From Arthrinium phaeospermum (lineage: Eukaryota > Ascomycota > Sordariomycetes > Amphisphaeriales > Apiosporaceae), in the NCBI GenBank assembly GCA_006503535.1, contig QYRS01000010.1, forward strand, positions 186,001-250,000: a DNA stretch of 64,000 nt, written 5' to 3'. Position numbers and translations under genes: made by a program. Shown one piece after another: positions 48,600 through 61,600 of the stretch (position 1 is its first letter; each line of letters opens with the position of its first letter). A model generated the notes under the pieces. It was not told the origin of the DNA. It made no database searches and saw nothing but the letters and a program-made list of their open reading frames with translations.

Positions 48600-49615
48600 A
48601 TGGCCGCCCGATCAGGCCTGCGCGCCTCTGCACGATTATTGCGAACCTCCGATTCTATCACCTGCCGTTGCGCACGACCTTTCAGCACAACCCTTCAATC
48701 CCGATATCCCCCATCCTCCCCCTCCGATAGAACCAAGACGACCCATTTCGGCTTTGAGGATGGCGTCTCCGAGAAGGAGAAGACAGAACGAGTCGCCGGC
48801 GTTTTCCATAGTGTGGCCGAGTCCTACGATCGCATGAACGATCTGATGTCTTTTGGCTGGCATCGCATATGGAAGTGAGTCTAGGCGCATACCTGTCGCA
48901 CCGCTCTCCAGACCTCTCTCTGCTTAACTAACTTGGAAAAAGGGACCACTTTGTTTCCTCTCTAAACCCCGGCGCCTCTTCATCGAACCCCCCGAAACCG
49001 CAACGCATCCTTGACATTGCCGGAGGTACAGGCGATATTGCCTTCCGCATGCTGCACAATGCCCACGTCCTCAACTCGAACCCGGACGTACACGTTACGA
49101 TATCTGACATCAATACCTCTATGCTTTCTGTGGGCAAGTCGCGGTCGGAAGCCCTTCCTGCATCGCAGCAAACAGCCCTCTCTTTCCTCCCAGCGGATGC
49201 TACCAGTCTCCCGGACGCCATCGCGGACTCCTCGATAGATCTGTACACTGTCGCGTTCGGCATCCGCAACTTCTCCAACATACCCGCGGCTCTGCGGGAA
49301 GCCTACCGCGTTTTGAAGCCTGGCGGTGTGTTCGCCTGTCTGGAGTTCAGCAAGGTTGGCAACCCGGTGCTGAACGCCGCTTACAAGAGGTGGAGCTTTA
49401 GCGGCATTCCCATGATCGGACAGTTGGTTGCCGGCGATCGCGACAGTTACCAGTACCTGGTGGAAAGCATTGAGCGATTCCCGACTCAAGAAGCGTTCAG
49501 GGACATGATCGTCGATGCCGGGTTTGTTGTTGGAGGGGATGGCTACGAGAATCTTACAGGCGGTGTTGCGGCTATTCATAAGGGCATGAAGCCTTTGAAG
49601 CCGTCGTCACAATGA
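48600..49615 (+). CDS. coq5: 2-methoxy-6-polyprenyl-1,4-benzoquinol methylase, mitochondrial
   Basis: Two exons, 48600-48874 and 48943-49615, give 315 residues. COQ5 C-methylates the benzoquinol ring in ubiquinone synthesis at the matrix side of the inner mitochondrial membrane, using S-adenosylmethionine. An Arg/Ser-rich presequence ([15 protein letters not shown]) spans about 1-35. [14 protein letters not shown] and [21 protein letters not shown] are UbiE/COQ5 signatures before the 68-bp intron, which shows a CTAAC branch-like site. Motif I of the methyltransferase is [10 protein letters not shown] (114-123). [21 protein letters not shown] and FACLEFSKV follow, and [15 protein letters not shown] closes the family pattern. 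The ATG at 48600 opens the presequence. Frame and motifs are continuous across the junction. Confidence 0.96.
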
Positions 49616-51165
49616 CTTGGAGGACCCTCTGCATAACTTCCATTGCATAGCAAGCTTGTATCATTAGGAACATGGCATCGACGGTCACTAGAAAGGGCTG
49701 ATGATCCGTGTGCGTCACATCCAGAATCGGCTGGCAATGCCTTGTACCAATAATTGAACTGTACCAACTCCGAATAAGCAATTGCACCCCTGTCATAAGG
49801 TAACTCAATTGAGGCTGCTGACGTTATGCAGCCCTTCAGCTCGTGTTTGAAACAAAACATTATCTTTAGCGAATCCATCTGCAGCGTGCAACCTAACCGT
49901 TCAATGTTCCAGAGTCGAGGCTTATGTAGTTATTAGGAGGTAGGTTCTCTTTGAATCGATCAATTGGTTCAATCCAGCTCAAGAAGGTACATAGGTTAGT
50001 AGGTATGTAAGACAGGTAGAGACCGTTGCAGCCTCGCCGCGCTTTCCCTCTTTACGCGAATGGCTTTCCACGTATGGTTTAGCGTGCACAGCCCAGGAGG
50101 TAACAGCGTCCGCCGGGCTGCCAAAAAGCCGACTTTTACTTGCTTGGGGGAGGGAGAAGCCAGCTGCGAGCTGGAGTCAATAGCGAGCAAGTACCTGGAA
50201 GTTTGAATGGGCCCGGCCTCCCGAGCTCCATTAAATCGGTCAATTGGTCCTGTAGTTGGTGGACAAGTTACAATAGCCAGCAGCGGGCAGGCGGGCAGGC
50301 GGGCAGGCGGGCAGCCAGCTACCTCCAGCAAGCTCAGCACTACCTACCTCCCCAACTCCCTCACTGCACTGACACTGCACAAGCATTGACATTTCGAGGT
50401 AGCACCCCCGTACTCTTACCAACTACCATCAACCCCCAAACCATCGCAGCTTTCCCTCTGCCTACGTACTCTAAATTTATTTTGGGAGATCCATCTTTGT
50501 TGTTGTAGAGCCGCAGCCTTCTCATCACCTCACTGCAGGCCAATCTCTCACTTGCGCATCACGCATCCATTCCACCTTGCCCTTCCGTATTTGTTCTTTC
50601 GTTTTGATACCCAGGAAACACATACTTCTGTTCTTGTTCCTATCAGTTACATACATTGGGTTCTGGCAGAAGTTGCACCGTTGCCGCCGTCACTGACAGA
50701 CGACCGAATTGTGGGAGACGCACTGCAGGCGAGAAAAAGAAGCAAAGCCACCACACCTGGCCGGGCCTGCGAATTTCCTCCCTTGACCACCAAGTCACAA
50801 CAACCTCACCTCACGCGCCGAACGATTGTCCATCTCCAGCCGCCGACCAACGCACATTGTTTCGGCCACCTCGAGAACCATCGTTCCTCCCTCTTCGCCC
50901 GTTACTTCTATTCCACTCGGAAACCAACCAAACCTACTGATCCATGGCTGTATGTCACTCCTCGCCCGGATTTCTTTTGCGCATTCGATATACCACTGCA
51001 TCAGAAGTCTGATGCGAAGTGCTCATCTCTACCAAGCTTCCAAAGCACACACTCTCCTTCCGCTGTCACGTCGTCTTTCTTTGATCTGCAGATAAGTTGG
51101 ATTGCAGACCTCACGATCCCCCTCTACCTTGAACCGCCACCCAACCCAGTATCTTACCAAGCATC
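49616..51165. other. Intergenic region and long CT-rich leader
   Basis: 1.5 kb between COQ5 and the DUF2433-type gene. An 8-bp GGGCAGGC repeat lies at 50285-50314. From about 50400 on the plus strand is rich in C and T with few G, which reads as the promoter/leader of the next gene. The 261-codon frame starting at 50552 is most likely an open accident of this composition. Confidence 0.5.
50285..50314. repeat. GGGCAGGC tandem repeat, nearly 4 copies
   Basis: Perfect 8-bp iterations in the region upstream of the phosphoesterase-like gene. GGGC-rich on the plus strand; function unknown. Confidence 0.9.
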
Positions 51166-51293
51166 ATGGCTTCTTCTGGCCCCCCTCCCCACCCGATGGA
51201 GTTCCATCACCAGTTCGGCTTCCCCCCTCCTCCCCCGATGGCGGTACCGCAGCAAGGCTACTATCCCGCTCAGCCCGTCCAGTACCGGCGGGC
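51166..51293 (+). pseudogene. Probable N-terminal extension of the next gene, out of frame by one base
   Basis: From ATG 51166, 42 or so codons of coding-like sequence read MASSGPPPHPMEFHHQF, then Pro-rich and Gln/Tyr-rich residues up to PVQY. The frame then leaves the downstream protein and soon ends. If one C were present in the ACCGG step near 51283, the frame would run straight into PAGMYSDV of the downstream frame. This may be an assembly indel or a real frameshift with initiation moved to 51294. Confidence 0.5.
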
Positions 51294-53533
51294 ATGTACA
51301 GCGACGTCCGACTCGAGATGGGCATCCCCATGACTGACCCTCACATCCAGCAACCGCGCCAGCCTTATAACCAAGGCTACATGCCCAACGGCGCCCCTGG
51401 CAGCCACCCCAACCTTCAGCCTGCGCCCGGCGCAACCCCGCTGCTACCGAACCAAGGTCGCGTTATCCAGACTGGCCCTATTCGAGTTCTCTGCATAGCC
51501 GATGTGCGAGGTAAGTTGGACTTCTCAGCAAGTGAGTCGGAGGCGCAGGAGCAAGGTGCTAACGTATTTGCAACATATAGGCAACCTCAGATCTCTGAAC
51601 GACCTCGCTAAGCAAGCTCGAGCCGACCATATCATTCACACTGGAGACTTCGGCTTCTACGATGATACATCACTGGAACGAATCGCTGACAAGTGAGCCG
51701 GAATCGATGCACATATTTTTGGGACATAGTATCTGACCGTGTGGTAACAGGACACTGAAGCATGTTGCGCAGTACTCGCCACTGATATCTGAGCATGTCA
51801 AGAAGGCTATCGGCCAGGGCGGCCCCGGCCCCGTGAAGCAGCGCTTCGCATCCCAGGACCTGCCTCTGTCTGAGCTCTCCATGTTCATTAGCGGCCAAGC
51901 CAAACTCGACGTCCCCGTCTACACAGTCTGGGGTGCGTGCGAGGATGTGCGCGTGCTGGAGAAGTTCCGATCTGGCGAATACAAGGTCAACAACCTGCAC
52001 ATTATCGACGAAGCTCGTTCCATGCTGCTCGAGATCGGAGGTGTCAAGCTTCGCCTGCTTGGTCTGGGTGGCGCCGTGGTCATGCACAAGCTCTTTGACA
52101 ACGGCGAGGGCCGGACTACCATTGCGGGTGGCCAAGGTACCATGTGGACGACACTTCTTCAGATGGGAGAGCTTGTTGATACTGCCAATCGTGTTTACGA
52201 CCCAACGGAGACCCGCGTATTCATCACGCACGCCTCGCCGGCCCGCGAAGGTATCCTCAACCAGCTCTCCGTGAGTCTGAAGGCGGACTTCTCTATCTCC
52301 GCTGGTCTCCACTTCCGATACGGAAGCTCCTACAACGAGTTCAGTGTCAATCCTACGCTGGATCACTACCGCGGCAAGCTCGCCGCCTCCAAGGCCTCGT
52401 TCAACGATGTTTGGGAGACGGTGAAGAGCGAGGTGGAGCCCGCCATTCAGCAAAACGAGGCTCAGCAGAACCTTCTGCGAAACGCGCTTAACCTTGTTGA
52501 GAAGATGCCTACAACTGCAGCTGGTGGTAACCCGTTCGGCGGTCCTGTCGGTGGCTCTGCTGCCCTTGGACAGGTGGACGAAAGCGCCTTCAAGAATATG
52601 TGGAACTTCAATCTGGCAGATGCCGCCTTCGGCTGGTTGGTGCTGGAGATTCAGGATGGCCGGATTGGTACCGAGATGAGAGCACAAGGATTCAACTTCT
52701 CCCACCGTGGTGCCAAGCAACAGCCTAACATGCCTGCCACGAGCTCGCCTTCGCCTGCGCCCATGGCTAGTGGAGCACCTGCTGCGAACATGCCACCTAC
52801 CGGCCCCCAGCGAGCTCCATCTGCGACCCAGCCTAAATCGGCCAATGCTACGCCACTGCAGCCAAAGCCTGCCACACCTAAGCCATCAGCCCCGTCTCCC
52901 GCACCTGCCTCCGCAACCAAGGAGAATGAGAAACCCACGAATGGCACAGCTACCGGTCCTGACTCGGCACCTTCACCCGCTCCTCGGGGTGGGGCTGCTT
53001 CTGAGATCATTGGTCTCTTCATCATGAATGTCCAGTCGGATGAGCAGGCTCGTGATATCTTTACCGACGAGCACAAAGCCAAGATCACCAAGATCGACAA
53101 GTGGGGTGCCTCATCTCAGAACAAGGTGGCGCACTTCCCGACCCTTGACGATCGTGATCAAGCCTATGGTAGCCTTCCGGACGACTACAAGGTCCGCCAG
53201 ACCGAAGACCGATCCAAGCCCCTTGTTAAGATCTTCCAGCCCCGGGAGAGCAAGACTTTCGCCAACCGGGGTGGAGCTGGCACGTGGGGCAGCAGTAGCC
53301 GAGGCGGCACAAACTCGAACCGCAGCGGCTACCAAAGCGCCACTGACCGCGGAACCGCTAGTGGCGGAGAGAGCGGTCCTGAGAGCGGCCGTGGAGGACG
53401 TGGACGGGGTGGAAGCCGAGGTGGTAGGGGCGACCGCGGCGGCCGGGGCGGACGTGGCGGCCGTGGAGGCGCCAAGGGTGATGGCGGCAGCGCATCACCT
53501 GCTCCTGTCTCGGCAACCCCGGCGGATTCTTGA
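51294..53533 (+). CDS. DUF2433-type calcineurin-like phosphoesterase with RGG tail
   Basis: Exons 51294-51510, 51581-51692 and 51751-53533 give 703 residues counted from Met 51294 (introns 70 and 58 bp). Residues about 62-330 follow the metallophosphoesterase layout: IRVLCIADVRGNL, HTGDFGFYDD, VWGACEDVRV, GLGGAVV and VFITHASPAREG. The usual metal-binding DxH is DVR here and the usual GNH(D/E) is GACED, so catalysis is doubtful. I recall this divergent form as the fungal DUF2433 family. Later come a Pro/Ala/Ser-rich linker (about 420-500), a conserved-looking block LFIMNVQSDEQARDIFTDEH to VKIFQPRESKTFANRG, and a C-terminal Arg/Gly-rich stretch of RGG repeats typical of RNA-binding proteins. 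Together this suggests an RNA-associated protein. The start is uncertain because of the upstream frame break. Confidence 0.82.
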
Positions 53534-55503
53534 AGTAGACAGAATCAGGCAAGCTAACCTGGTTGCCGTCTATGCATTCCCATATTACGCTTAATCCACT
53601 TGTACAACTCGGTTCTCGCATGAAAATCAGCTTCTGTCGTTCAACTGGCGTAGAGGGTTCATTAAAAAAAAGTCGGCCAGTTGAGAGGAAGGGGCGCTTC
53701 CTTTATTGGAGGGGGCATGGCCTCTCGTTATTGAATGGTGGACACGGATACGATGCAGACAGGTCTTTCTACCTGCTGCTAGATATGATAAGACGCTTTC
53801 CTCATTTGTACCACAAACCACTTGGCCTTCGCGGGTCTTTCTTCCCCCAACCTGTCACTTTCTCCCCACTAATTACATGTCTTCGTCGAGAGGTTCGAGG
53901 GAGGATGCAGTGGGATGGCTTGTGGAACGTCTTGAATGAGAGAGGACGGGTTGCTTTTGCATGATAGGCACGCTGATCCTGATACGAAGAGGGCAATTGA
54001 GGTACACTTTATACTTTGCTGGTATGAAATACGAAAAAGATCTCAGACTCATAGGCTAGGCTTGACTTTTGGCCAGTCTTGCGCTTTTGCAAAGTGTGTT
54101 AATTCTTCACCCCCTTCCTGGAGTGGGGTTGGCTTCCTCAGTGACCCTTGTAATATACGACTCACACCAAATTTCCTGGCACTTGCTTGCATTTTCGTAA
54201 TGTGATAATTTGGTCGTGATATTTCCGTGCATGGTAATGAACGGCCTATTTGTGATTGTCCTGGACGCCTGGCAGGAGCGATAGATACCCTTGTTTCTAA
54301 GAATAGAGAGAGCGGACGAGATGCGAGATCCATGCAGCCATGGGTCGATTCATCTATGGAGACTGCTGATCTTCACCATCCTTGCTGAATATTTTTCTGG
54401 GCCGCATGAACGTTCCATGTTGCTCAGCTCGTAAAACGGGACCAGCAATACGCTGGATGAAGTGCGAGTACGTGGAGGTAACTGCTGCTTCTATACATAT
54501 AAGTGACCTGCTTTGCGTTCTACTCCCAAGATGAAAAAAGAGTCGGTTGTTTCATTTCGATTACAACCGAAAGTGAGGTAATATATAACCTAAAACTTTG
54601 TTTGTTTGTTTGTTCCGTCCGTTCGGGGAGGTTTTATCCTCGCAACATTTCTATAAAGTCTTTGTTATCATACATTTATTTGATGAGAGAGGGTTCCCTC
54701 CCCCCTTTTCGGCCCAAACATCCACATGTTTCCTTCCCTTTCCCTTACATCCCGACTCCTCCCTACTCGTTGATGAGGGTTGTTGTGTTCTCCCCTGCGC
54801 CTCTTTCCAGCTCGCCTTCCCCCTTCGCCGACCTTGTGGCAACACAGAATCTGGTCCATCAAATACCTCTCCTTTCAGTACGTCGACGCTCTTCCGGCCC
54901 TGGAAAACTGAGAATGAGGGAAAGAGAGGCCAAAAGAAAAGACTGCCCTTGCTCAGAAACGATAGGTAGCGGCGTTTGCTGAGGGGCAAAAAGAAATCCC
55001 TCACTCCTCGCTGATGTGATGTGTGTGATGCTTCGTTCCGTCGCGGCTAAAGAGAAAACAAAAAAACACCGAGTTCAAAAATCCCATTGACGACGGGACG
55101 AAAATCTATCCATTAGGGGTCGAGGTTCCGTCATCGAAAAACTCCAAATATATGCAATATGGACGTAGAGGCATGAGGAGGAACCTGTTGCGATTTTCCC
55201 CTCGTCCGGCCTGGCTCGTTCTCATCTGGGGATCTCCGTTAGGCGGGTCGGCTCGCACTCCTCGTCAGAAGCAGCAACGCTGCTGTCCATGGCCAGGCTT
55301 GATCGGGCGCGGATGTCGCTTTTCCTTCGGCCAGGAGAACTGTACAGGTCGTGTTCGTCGTGGACTCCATGGCGGCAGTTCGGCAGTGGAGGGTGGTTTC
55401 TCGACACAACGACGCGTACACGCCTGCCCACCCGAGTCCTCGCTCGACGGAGCCTGGCAGATGACTTGTGACGTCTTTCAGACAAGCTGTAACGCACGCT
55501 GGA
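53534..55503. other. Intergenic region between convergent genes
   Basis: 2 kb between the phosphoesterase-like gene and the Zds-type gene, both ending here. AT-rich with T-runs; short frames only, none recognised. This is long for a 3'-3' space, so a small or non-coding gene is possible. Confidence 0.45.
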
Positions 55504-56770
55504 CTACCACATGTCGTCATCTCGCCCATCCTGTTGTTGCTGGCGGTGGCGATCGTCGTTACTATATCCTCGACGATGCTCGCCGCCGCCATTCCGATCC
55601 TTTGCACCACCGTGGTCATAATCGTAGATCTCAGCGTCTTCGGGATAGTCGCCAGAGTCGTGATGCCCGCCCCCGGCCTCGTACTGTTGCTGGTCGTCTC
55701 CATACTCTGCATCAGACTGTATTTACACGTTAGTAAGTGTCGATGCGAAGAAATCTGGCATTGCAGATGCGTGTCTGCAAGAGCTAGCGGACTTACCCCT
55801 CTATGGTATTCAAAATTGTAGCGGTCCATGCTTTCCTGGGCCTGCTGTTGTTCCAAGTATTCCTGCTCTCGTTGCTCTTGTTCACGTCGCTTTCGCTCTT
55901 CCTCTTGAAGCCTCTTCTGTTGCGGTGACATGGGTACCTGGATCTGAGGATGCATTGCCTGGACTTTGGCGAGGTATGAATACATGAAGTTGCTCAGCAG
56001 CACTTGGCTGTGCAGCGCGCGCCGCGGGTTGGCCAGCTTGATATGAGCCATGCGGTATATGGCTCGCTCCTCCAGGATCGGAAATCTTGTCCAGTGGTAG
56101 TCAACATCAGCGACCATAGGCTTATAGGGTGCCGGCTCGGGAGATTGGGGTCGGGCATGCGCCTTCTTGCCACCCGAGTCCCGGTCACCCTTCTTCTTGC
56201 CGCCAAAGAAGTTGGCGAATAAGCCGTCCTTCTCTTTCTTGGCGTCTCCCGATTTGCGGCTGCTCTCCTTTCTCCGCTCCTCCTCCAGCTTGGAGTCCGC
56301 GTTGTCTCGCTCGAGGAGCAGACTTTCCCTCCCCTTTTGTTTGACATTGTCGATTGACGTTTGCAATACATCCAGCCGTACATTGTCCTGTGCTCTCTCG
56401 ACAATAGACTTCGTCTTGGACTTCTTAGTGTCTTCCTCCTCCTTCTTCTTCTTGTCCTTGTCGTCGCCACTCTTGAACCAGTTCCAGCCTTTAGGCTTGC
56501 TGATCGATCCTCCCGATTCTTTCTTGCTCTTTTTCTCCGGTTTCTTTTCCTCTGCAGGCAGAGTCGGAATGAATGTCAGGCTGTCAGTCCTGTCAGTCCG
56601 GCCAGAACTCATGCCTGGTAACGGTGCGGGGTTCTGTGCAATATCATTGAGCGTCTGACTTGGGATTCTCTGGTGTTCGCGCGCAGGTTGCTGGGATATA
56701 GATGTCTGGCGTTGCGGCTGGTGCTGCGGTTGCTGCGGTTGTTGAGGGGCCTGTTGATATTGTTGTTGTG

Positions 56771-56813
<43 letters not shown>

Positions 56814-58616
56814 AGTGTAATTAGGCCTCCTGCTCGACCGGGCTGGCGGCTCATCAGGCACTTGCGTGGGTGGAATATTTGATTGTGATGATGATCGTGC
56901 CGGGAATGGCCTGGCGTGCTGGTCTGCAAACTGAGACTCCGCTGGTTCTTCTTCGATCACAGGTGTTTCGGTCATTTGCGGTACAGAAGATGACGACTGG
57001 GGGCGGTCATCTGATGCACTGCGACCAAACTCCGCAGGTCTGGATGGTATGGGTTCCTGCTGTCCTTGGTAATCCTCGTACGCTTCGGCTGGCTGTTCGC
57101 GACTGAAAGGCTGTTGTCTACGTACAGACCGGTTCGGGCGCGAAAAGTTTTCGGCAAGGGGTTCGGACTGTACGCGGTTAAGCCCGTGTCCAGGCGGTGC
57201 CTCGATGGGCGAGTTGGTGAAGTCACTGTTGCTGTAGTCGCTACTGCCGCCTTCTTCTGACACCCGTGCTGCCATGCGCTTGGAGAATGAAGGGCGAGAT
57301 GCTCCATGCCGGTCTTTGAGACTGCCGCCCTTTCGGTATGTAGTCCGAGTCGATCGTCGAAGACCTGTGCCAGGAACAGCCGGCAAGATGGGTTTATCTT
57401 CCGAGGCACCGTCGCTGTTTCCATCACTCCCACGCGCCTCCTGGGTCAATCTCTGCACTGCCCTTGATGGGTCGTTTATCAGTTCATCCAAACTCAACTC
57501 GGCTGCTGCCGGGTCACTAGTCGAGCTCTTTCTTTCCAGTCTCTCGGCGCCGTCTACATAGCCATCCGCGCCCCGGCCTCCTCGGTTATCTATCTGCCTG
57601 GAAAGCATGGATTTCTGCCGCCTGAGCCCACCCGAGTCACTCCTGTCCAGGCCGTCGGCCGAGAGCATCGAGTCGCCGGACCTTCTCTTGATAGATTGGA
57701 CTCGTTTCTCCAAGAAGTTCTTGAATTCCGTGGGCGCCAATTCCGGGTGAACTCCCGCAGGAACCCACAAAAGTCGCGAGGGATCGGCTTCGTCGTCATC
57801 GCCCTGGGGTGCAACATTCATCAGGGACATGTTCTGAAAGGGTAGCAGGTCAGGATCTTGGCTGTTGGAAACGTCCATGGACATGCGACGCAGTGCTTGT
57901 AGGTTGCTGAGCTCCAACGCGATGTCGTTTGGGTTGTTCATAGTTCCGAGAGGAAACTGCGATCCTTCGTCCCGCATGTCACGTAGCGTTGGCGACAATG
58001 GCGACGAGGGAGATTGAGGACCGCCCTCATGATTACCGTTCCTTTGGCTGGGCCGACGGCCCGGAGCAGTTTGTGATTTCTTGCCCTGGCTGCCATTTAC
58101 ACTCGGCGGGGAGGAATCCGGCATGCCGCCGGTTTTATCGGATATCGAGCGCACCAGCTTGAGTCGATGTTCCTCGGGAGAAGGGGGTTCGTGCCTCATG
58201 ATCTGCTCGCCACCATATGGCGAGGCAATAAAGCTCATAGGCCGGTCGCCTTGGGAGTAATCATCGTCGTCGCCGTACAGGGTACCTATCGTTTCCGTGA
58301 TGTGATGACTTGGGTCGGAGATGGACAGCTGGTTGGCATGGCCGCGACGACTCGAGAAGCTGCCGCCAGCGTCGCGAGGCCTAGAGGAGGTCTACAAACG
58401 GGAACAGCATGTCAGCAATCATAAAACCCAGCTATAGGGTCGCGCGGATTCGCCGCGCTGGACACCACCGGCATGGGAAGAGTGTCAAGAGGCTAGCTGG
58501 TAAGGACTTGAAACTCTTGCTCACTGCCAAGACCATATATGTGTGTAACGAAAAGAGGAAGGAGATGACAGCTTTGGGGTCACACGTAGTTACAACATCG
58601 TCGCACTCACCATCAT
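55504..58616 (-). CDS. zds1: Zds1/Zds2-type protein (Zds C-terminal domain)
   Basis: Proposed exons 58611-58616, 55797-58391 and 55504-55716 give 937 residues. Zds proteins of yeasts control the PP2A-Cdc55 phosphatase, polarity and mitotic exit; I infer a similar regulatory role. The N-terminus reads SRRGHANQLSISDPSHH and GTLYGDDDDY. LLWVPAGVHPELAPTEFKNF lies at about 205-225. Then come disordered Ser/Arg/Pro-rich regions and a poly-Gln run. The conserved Zds C-terminal motif is at about 765-808: YHWTRFPILEERAIYRMAHI, then KLANPRRALHSQVLLSNFMY. The last intron (80 bp, phase 0) leads to a Gly/His/Asp-rich end finishing DDDMW. The first exon would be just ATGATG before a GTGAGT donor, with an in-frame stop directly before it and a 219-bp intron after it; this start is the weakest part. 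Confidence 0.87.
56761..56814 (-). repeat. CAG/CAA repeat coding for poly-Gln
   Basis: An almost pure glutamine-codon run, interrupted once by Pro, within the disordered middle of the Zds-type protein. Continuing Gln/Pro-rich sequence extends it downstream. Confidence 0.9.
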
Positions 58617-61600
58617 CTAGTATTTGTAGTAAGGCCTCTGGTGAGGCCCGGCCCACGCTGTCTTCTCCCCTTATATCGTTGATCGGCGGCACGAGGCACA
58701 GAATCGACGGGCCCGCACAACTATCATGAGGGTCGCAAGCGGCCGTTGACGGCACAGATCGGCGGGTTGTATGCGATGTTCAGTCTGCTGGACTGTGTTG
58801 GGACTCTGGGAACGGCGTGTGTGTTGTTGTGCGAAGGTAGATACAATGGAAGAAACGGGTCGGGGTTGACAGCGGGCGGGCGGCAGGGCAGGGATCCAAA
58901 GAAAGCCGTAGCGCTAAGTCAACAAGCGGTTTCGCGTGAGCCCGAGAATATTCCCAGAACGCTTTTGCTCCGACAGGACCGACCGTGGCAGTAGCGGTAA
59001 AAGGGGGTAGCCTCGTCGCAGGAGGGAGAGGGCGAGTCGCCAGGAGTGGTCAGTTTCGAAAACCCAAGCGTGCCAGTGTTTGCAGGGCTGTGGTCTGGAT
59101 GGCGGTGATGGTGCCGTATGGGACCAGGCAGGTTGGTAGATTGTGGAATCGTCTCTTGTCCCCCCCCCTTGTCACTGGATCGGACTATGGCCTGGGGTGG
59201 TGCTGTTTTTGGCTGTTCAGTTTCAGCTCAAAGCCGTCGATCGTCTGGTGATGCGAACCGGCTCAGAGGTACGGATGAACGAAAGGAAGATCGATTCGAT
59301 GGAACGGGATTGAATGGATAAACTTGAGCAACAAAAACGGTGGTGGACAGACAGCCAGACAGTCGTAGCGGCGGTTAGGCACAAGTTGCAGCCGTACAGG
59401 CCGAAGCATTCATTATTAGCTGCCTACAGGAAGTACTTAGATCAATACATACAGTAATTCGCAGTAGCTAGGTATGTGCAGCCAACCTAATACACACGTG
59501 CATCTGCTAACTAACAGGCAATGCATCCCAAATACATGCTCAACATTACTTACACACAGCGAATGGGGTTCTGTAGCTTTCGTCCACTCATTCGCTCTTC
59601 GGTTTTAGCCTAGCTTACTTACCTCAGTGCAGTGAGGCCTCGAAGGGCGATCCATGTACGGGATTGGATTATGCCTAGGCAAATCTGTATGTGACTTTAG
59701 GTTAATCCGTCCGCCTGTCTGACCTTCAATCAATTGATTGGATCGCTTTGGCGTTTGTTCCTTGAGGGGGTTACTGGTACTAGCCTAGCTGGACCCTCCG
59801 GCCCTAGCGGTACAGCACAGCACGGCTGGACTGGGCCTCCATGCCCTCCTGCTCAGTTAATCCATGCTACCAATCAATTGGTGGGTGGGTATATTCATGC
59901 TGTCTTCAACGTGCTGTAGCATCGCCAATCGCCTTGACCAGCCTGCTCTGCTGCTGCTAGGTACCTTGTGAACAGGTAAACAGACCTACATCTGAACCCA
60001 AGGTTAAGCAGACTCGATTCGGGTTCTGTCCAATTTTATTTAGCGCCGGCGCGGGACAAGCGACAGTCTTGAACAAATCAAAGTCTGCCTGCCTGGAGAT
60101 CCAGCTTTTTGTTGTTTCGTGATGTGATGTTCACAGCTAAGCAATACCTAGAATTATGGCTCCCCGATCTCACCCCTGGGATCGTCACGTGTGGTCATGT
60201 CGGGTTTGGTTTTCCCAGTGTTTCCAGTGTTGGCACCCACCGTAGTCGGGGCCACAGATCGAATGCACAGCTTTGTTCGAAGGGCCCAAGAGGGAAATGC
60301 ATCAAGTCCAGATTTGGCATCGAGAGCCCCGCTTGCATCAGGCAAGTGAGATCGGAGGTGTGGCTTGTCTCTTTCGCATTCATGGGATGTGATGGCATCG
60401 CCGAAAAGAGCTGGCTTCATGGCTGTCAAACAAGGACCCAATCGGGATACCATCATGGTGCATCATTCTGCATGATCAGGACCCAGGTTCCCATAACTTT
60501 GGGTCTTCTCGTCATCGGAGAGAAACAGCATGCGGCAGCGCAATCGAGAGGGAGAGGGGGAGAAGGGGGAGAGCATGAGACCCTTGCTTCCACTTACTTG
60601 CAGTCGCATCTGGCAGCGATAGTCAGGTCCCAGCACATGCAACTATTACATCCTGCAAGACAAAGGGGAACGAACACACACATTGACTGAACCAAACTAA
60701 CCGAGCAACACTATGGATAGCAGTGAGACGGCCTGTACAGACCAGCAATCCCGGGACTCTCGCTATTCTCTATTGCCCATCCGCATATTTCTTGGGTATC
60801 CTGGCACCGTCGCATCCCTATCCAAACAGGTCACCACATGCATGTATACGATCCCATCCCCTGTCACGATTGCCAAAAATAAAACAAAAATTGGGCTTCT
60901 CTTTGTTTGCGCCAGTATATACCTTCTTCTTCCCCAACATGTCGCGATCTCGTTCTGCGAATGATTCCAGGCAAACCACCGCGCCATGTCTCTGATGCTG
61001 TTGCAACCAGGTAAATCATATGACCTGGACCGGTGCTTTGCCGCGATTTGTAAGACATGACAATTTGACTTCCGATATATTTTGACGTTGGAACCGATAG
61101 TGGGCCGTGGTGATCCTAGGTTTCCGTCGCGGGCCACCTCGACTGTCGAATGCTATTGAACCATATATCGTCTATATATCAGCATCGCACATGTGCAATG
61201 TTTGTCTAGATAGACACATCTCCTGGGCAGGCTACCGTCCGCACTCCGGACGTTGTACTACAGCCAACAACAAACACGTATATTCGTCGTGTCTTCGTCA
61301 TCTCCTCTGAAGACCATGTTTTACAGCTTCTTTCGTGGCTGGCAAGCAAAGTGGTCCATCGCATGGCACATAACGACAGCACCGTCGCAGGTGCTTGAAT
61401 ATGGCTGCCTGTGTGGACTACCCCCTTGTACAGATAAAGCTGGAAATCCCGCATATTCCTTCCTCGACCCGGATCGGAGGAGATTGTCGGCAGCTCACGT
61501 GCTCTGATGATACGCTGTTTCCCCGCCCCGAGCCTTGTTCCAGTGAAGACAAAGTTGGGGAAAAAAGCACACAACCAACTCTTCCTCTCAGGGAGCCAGA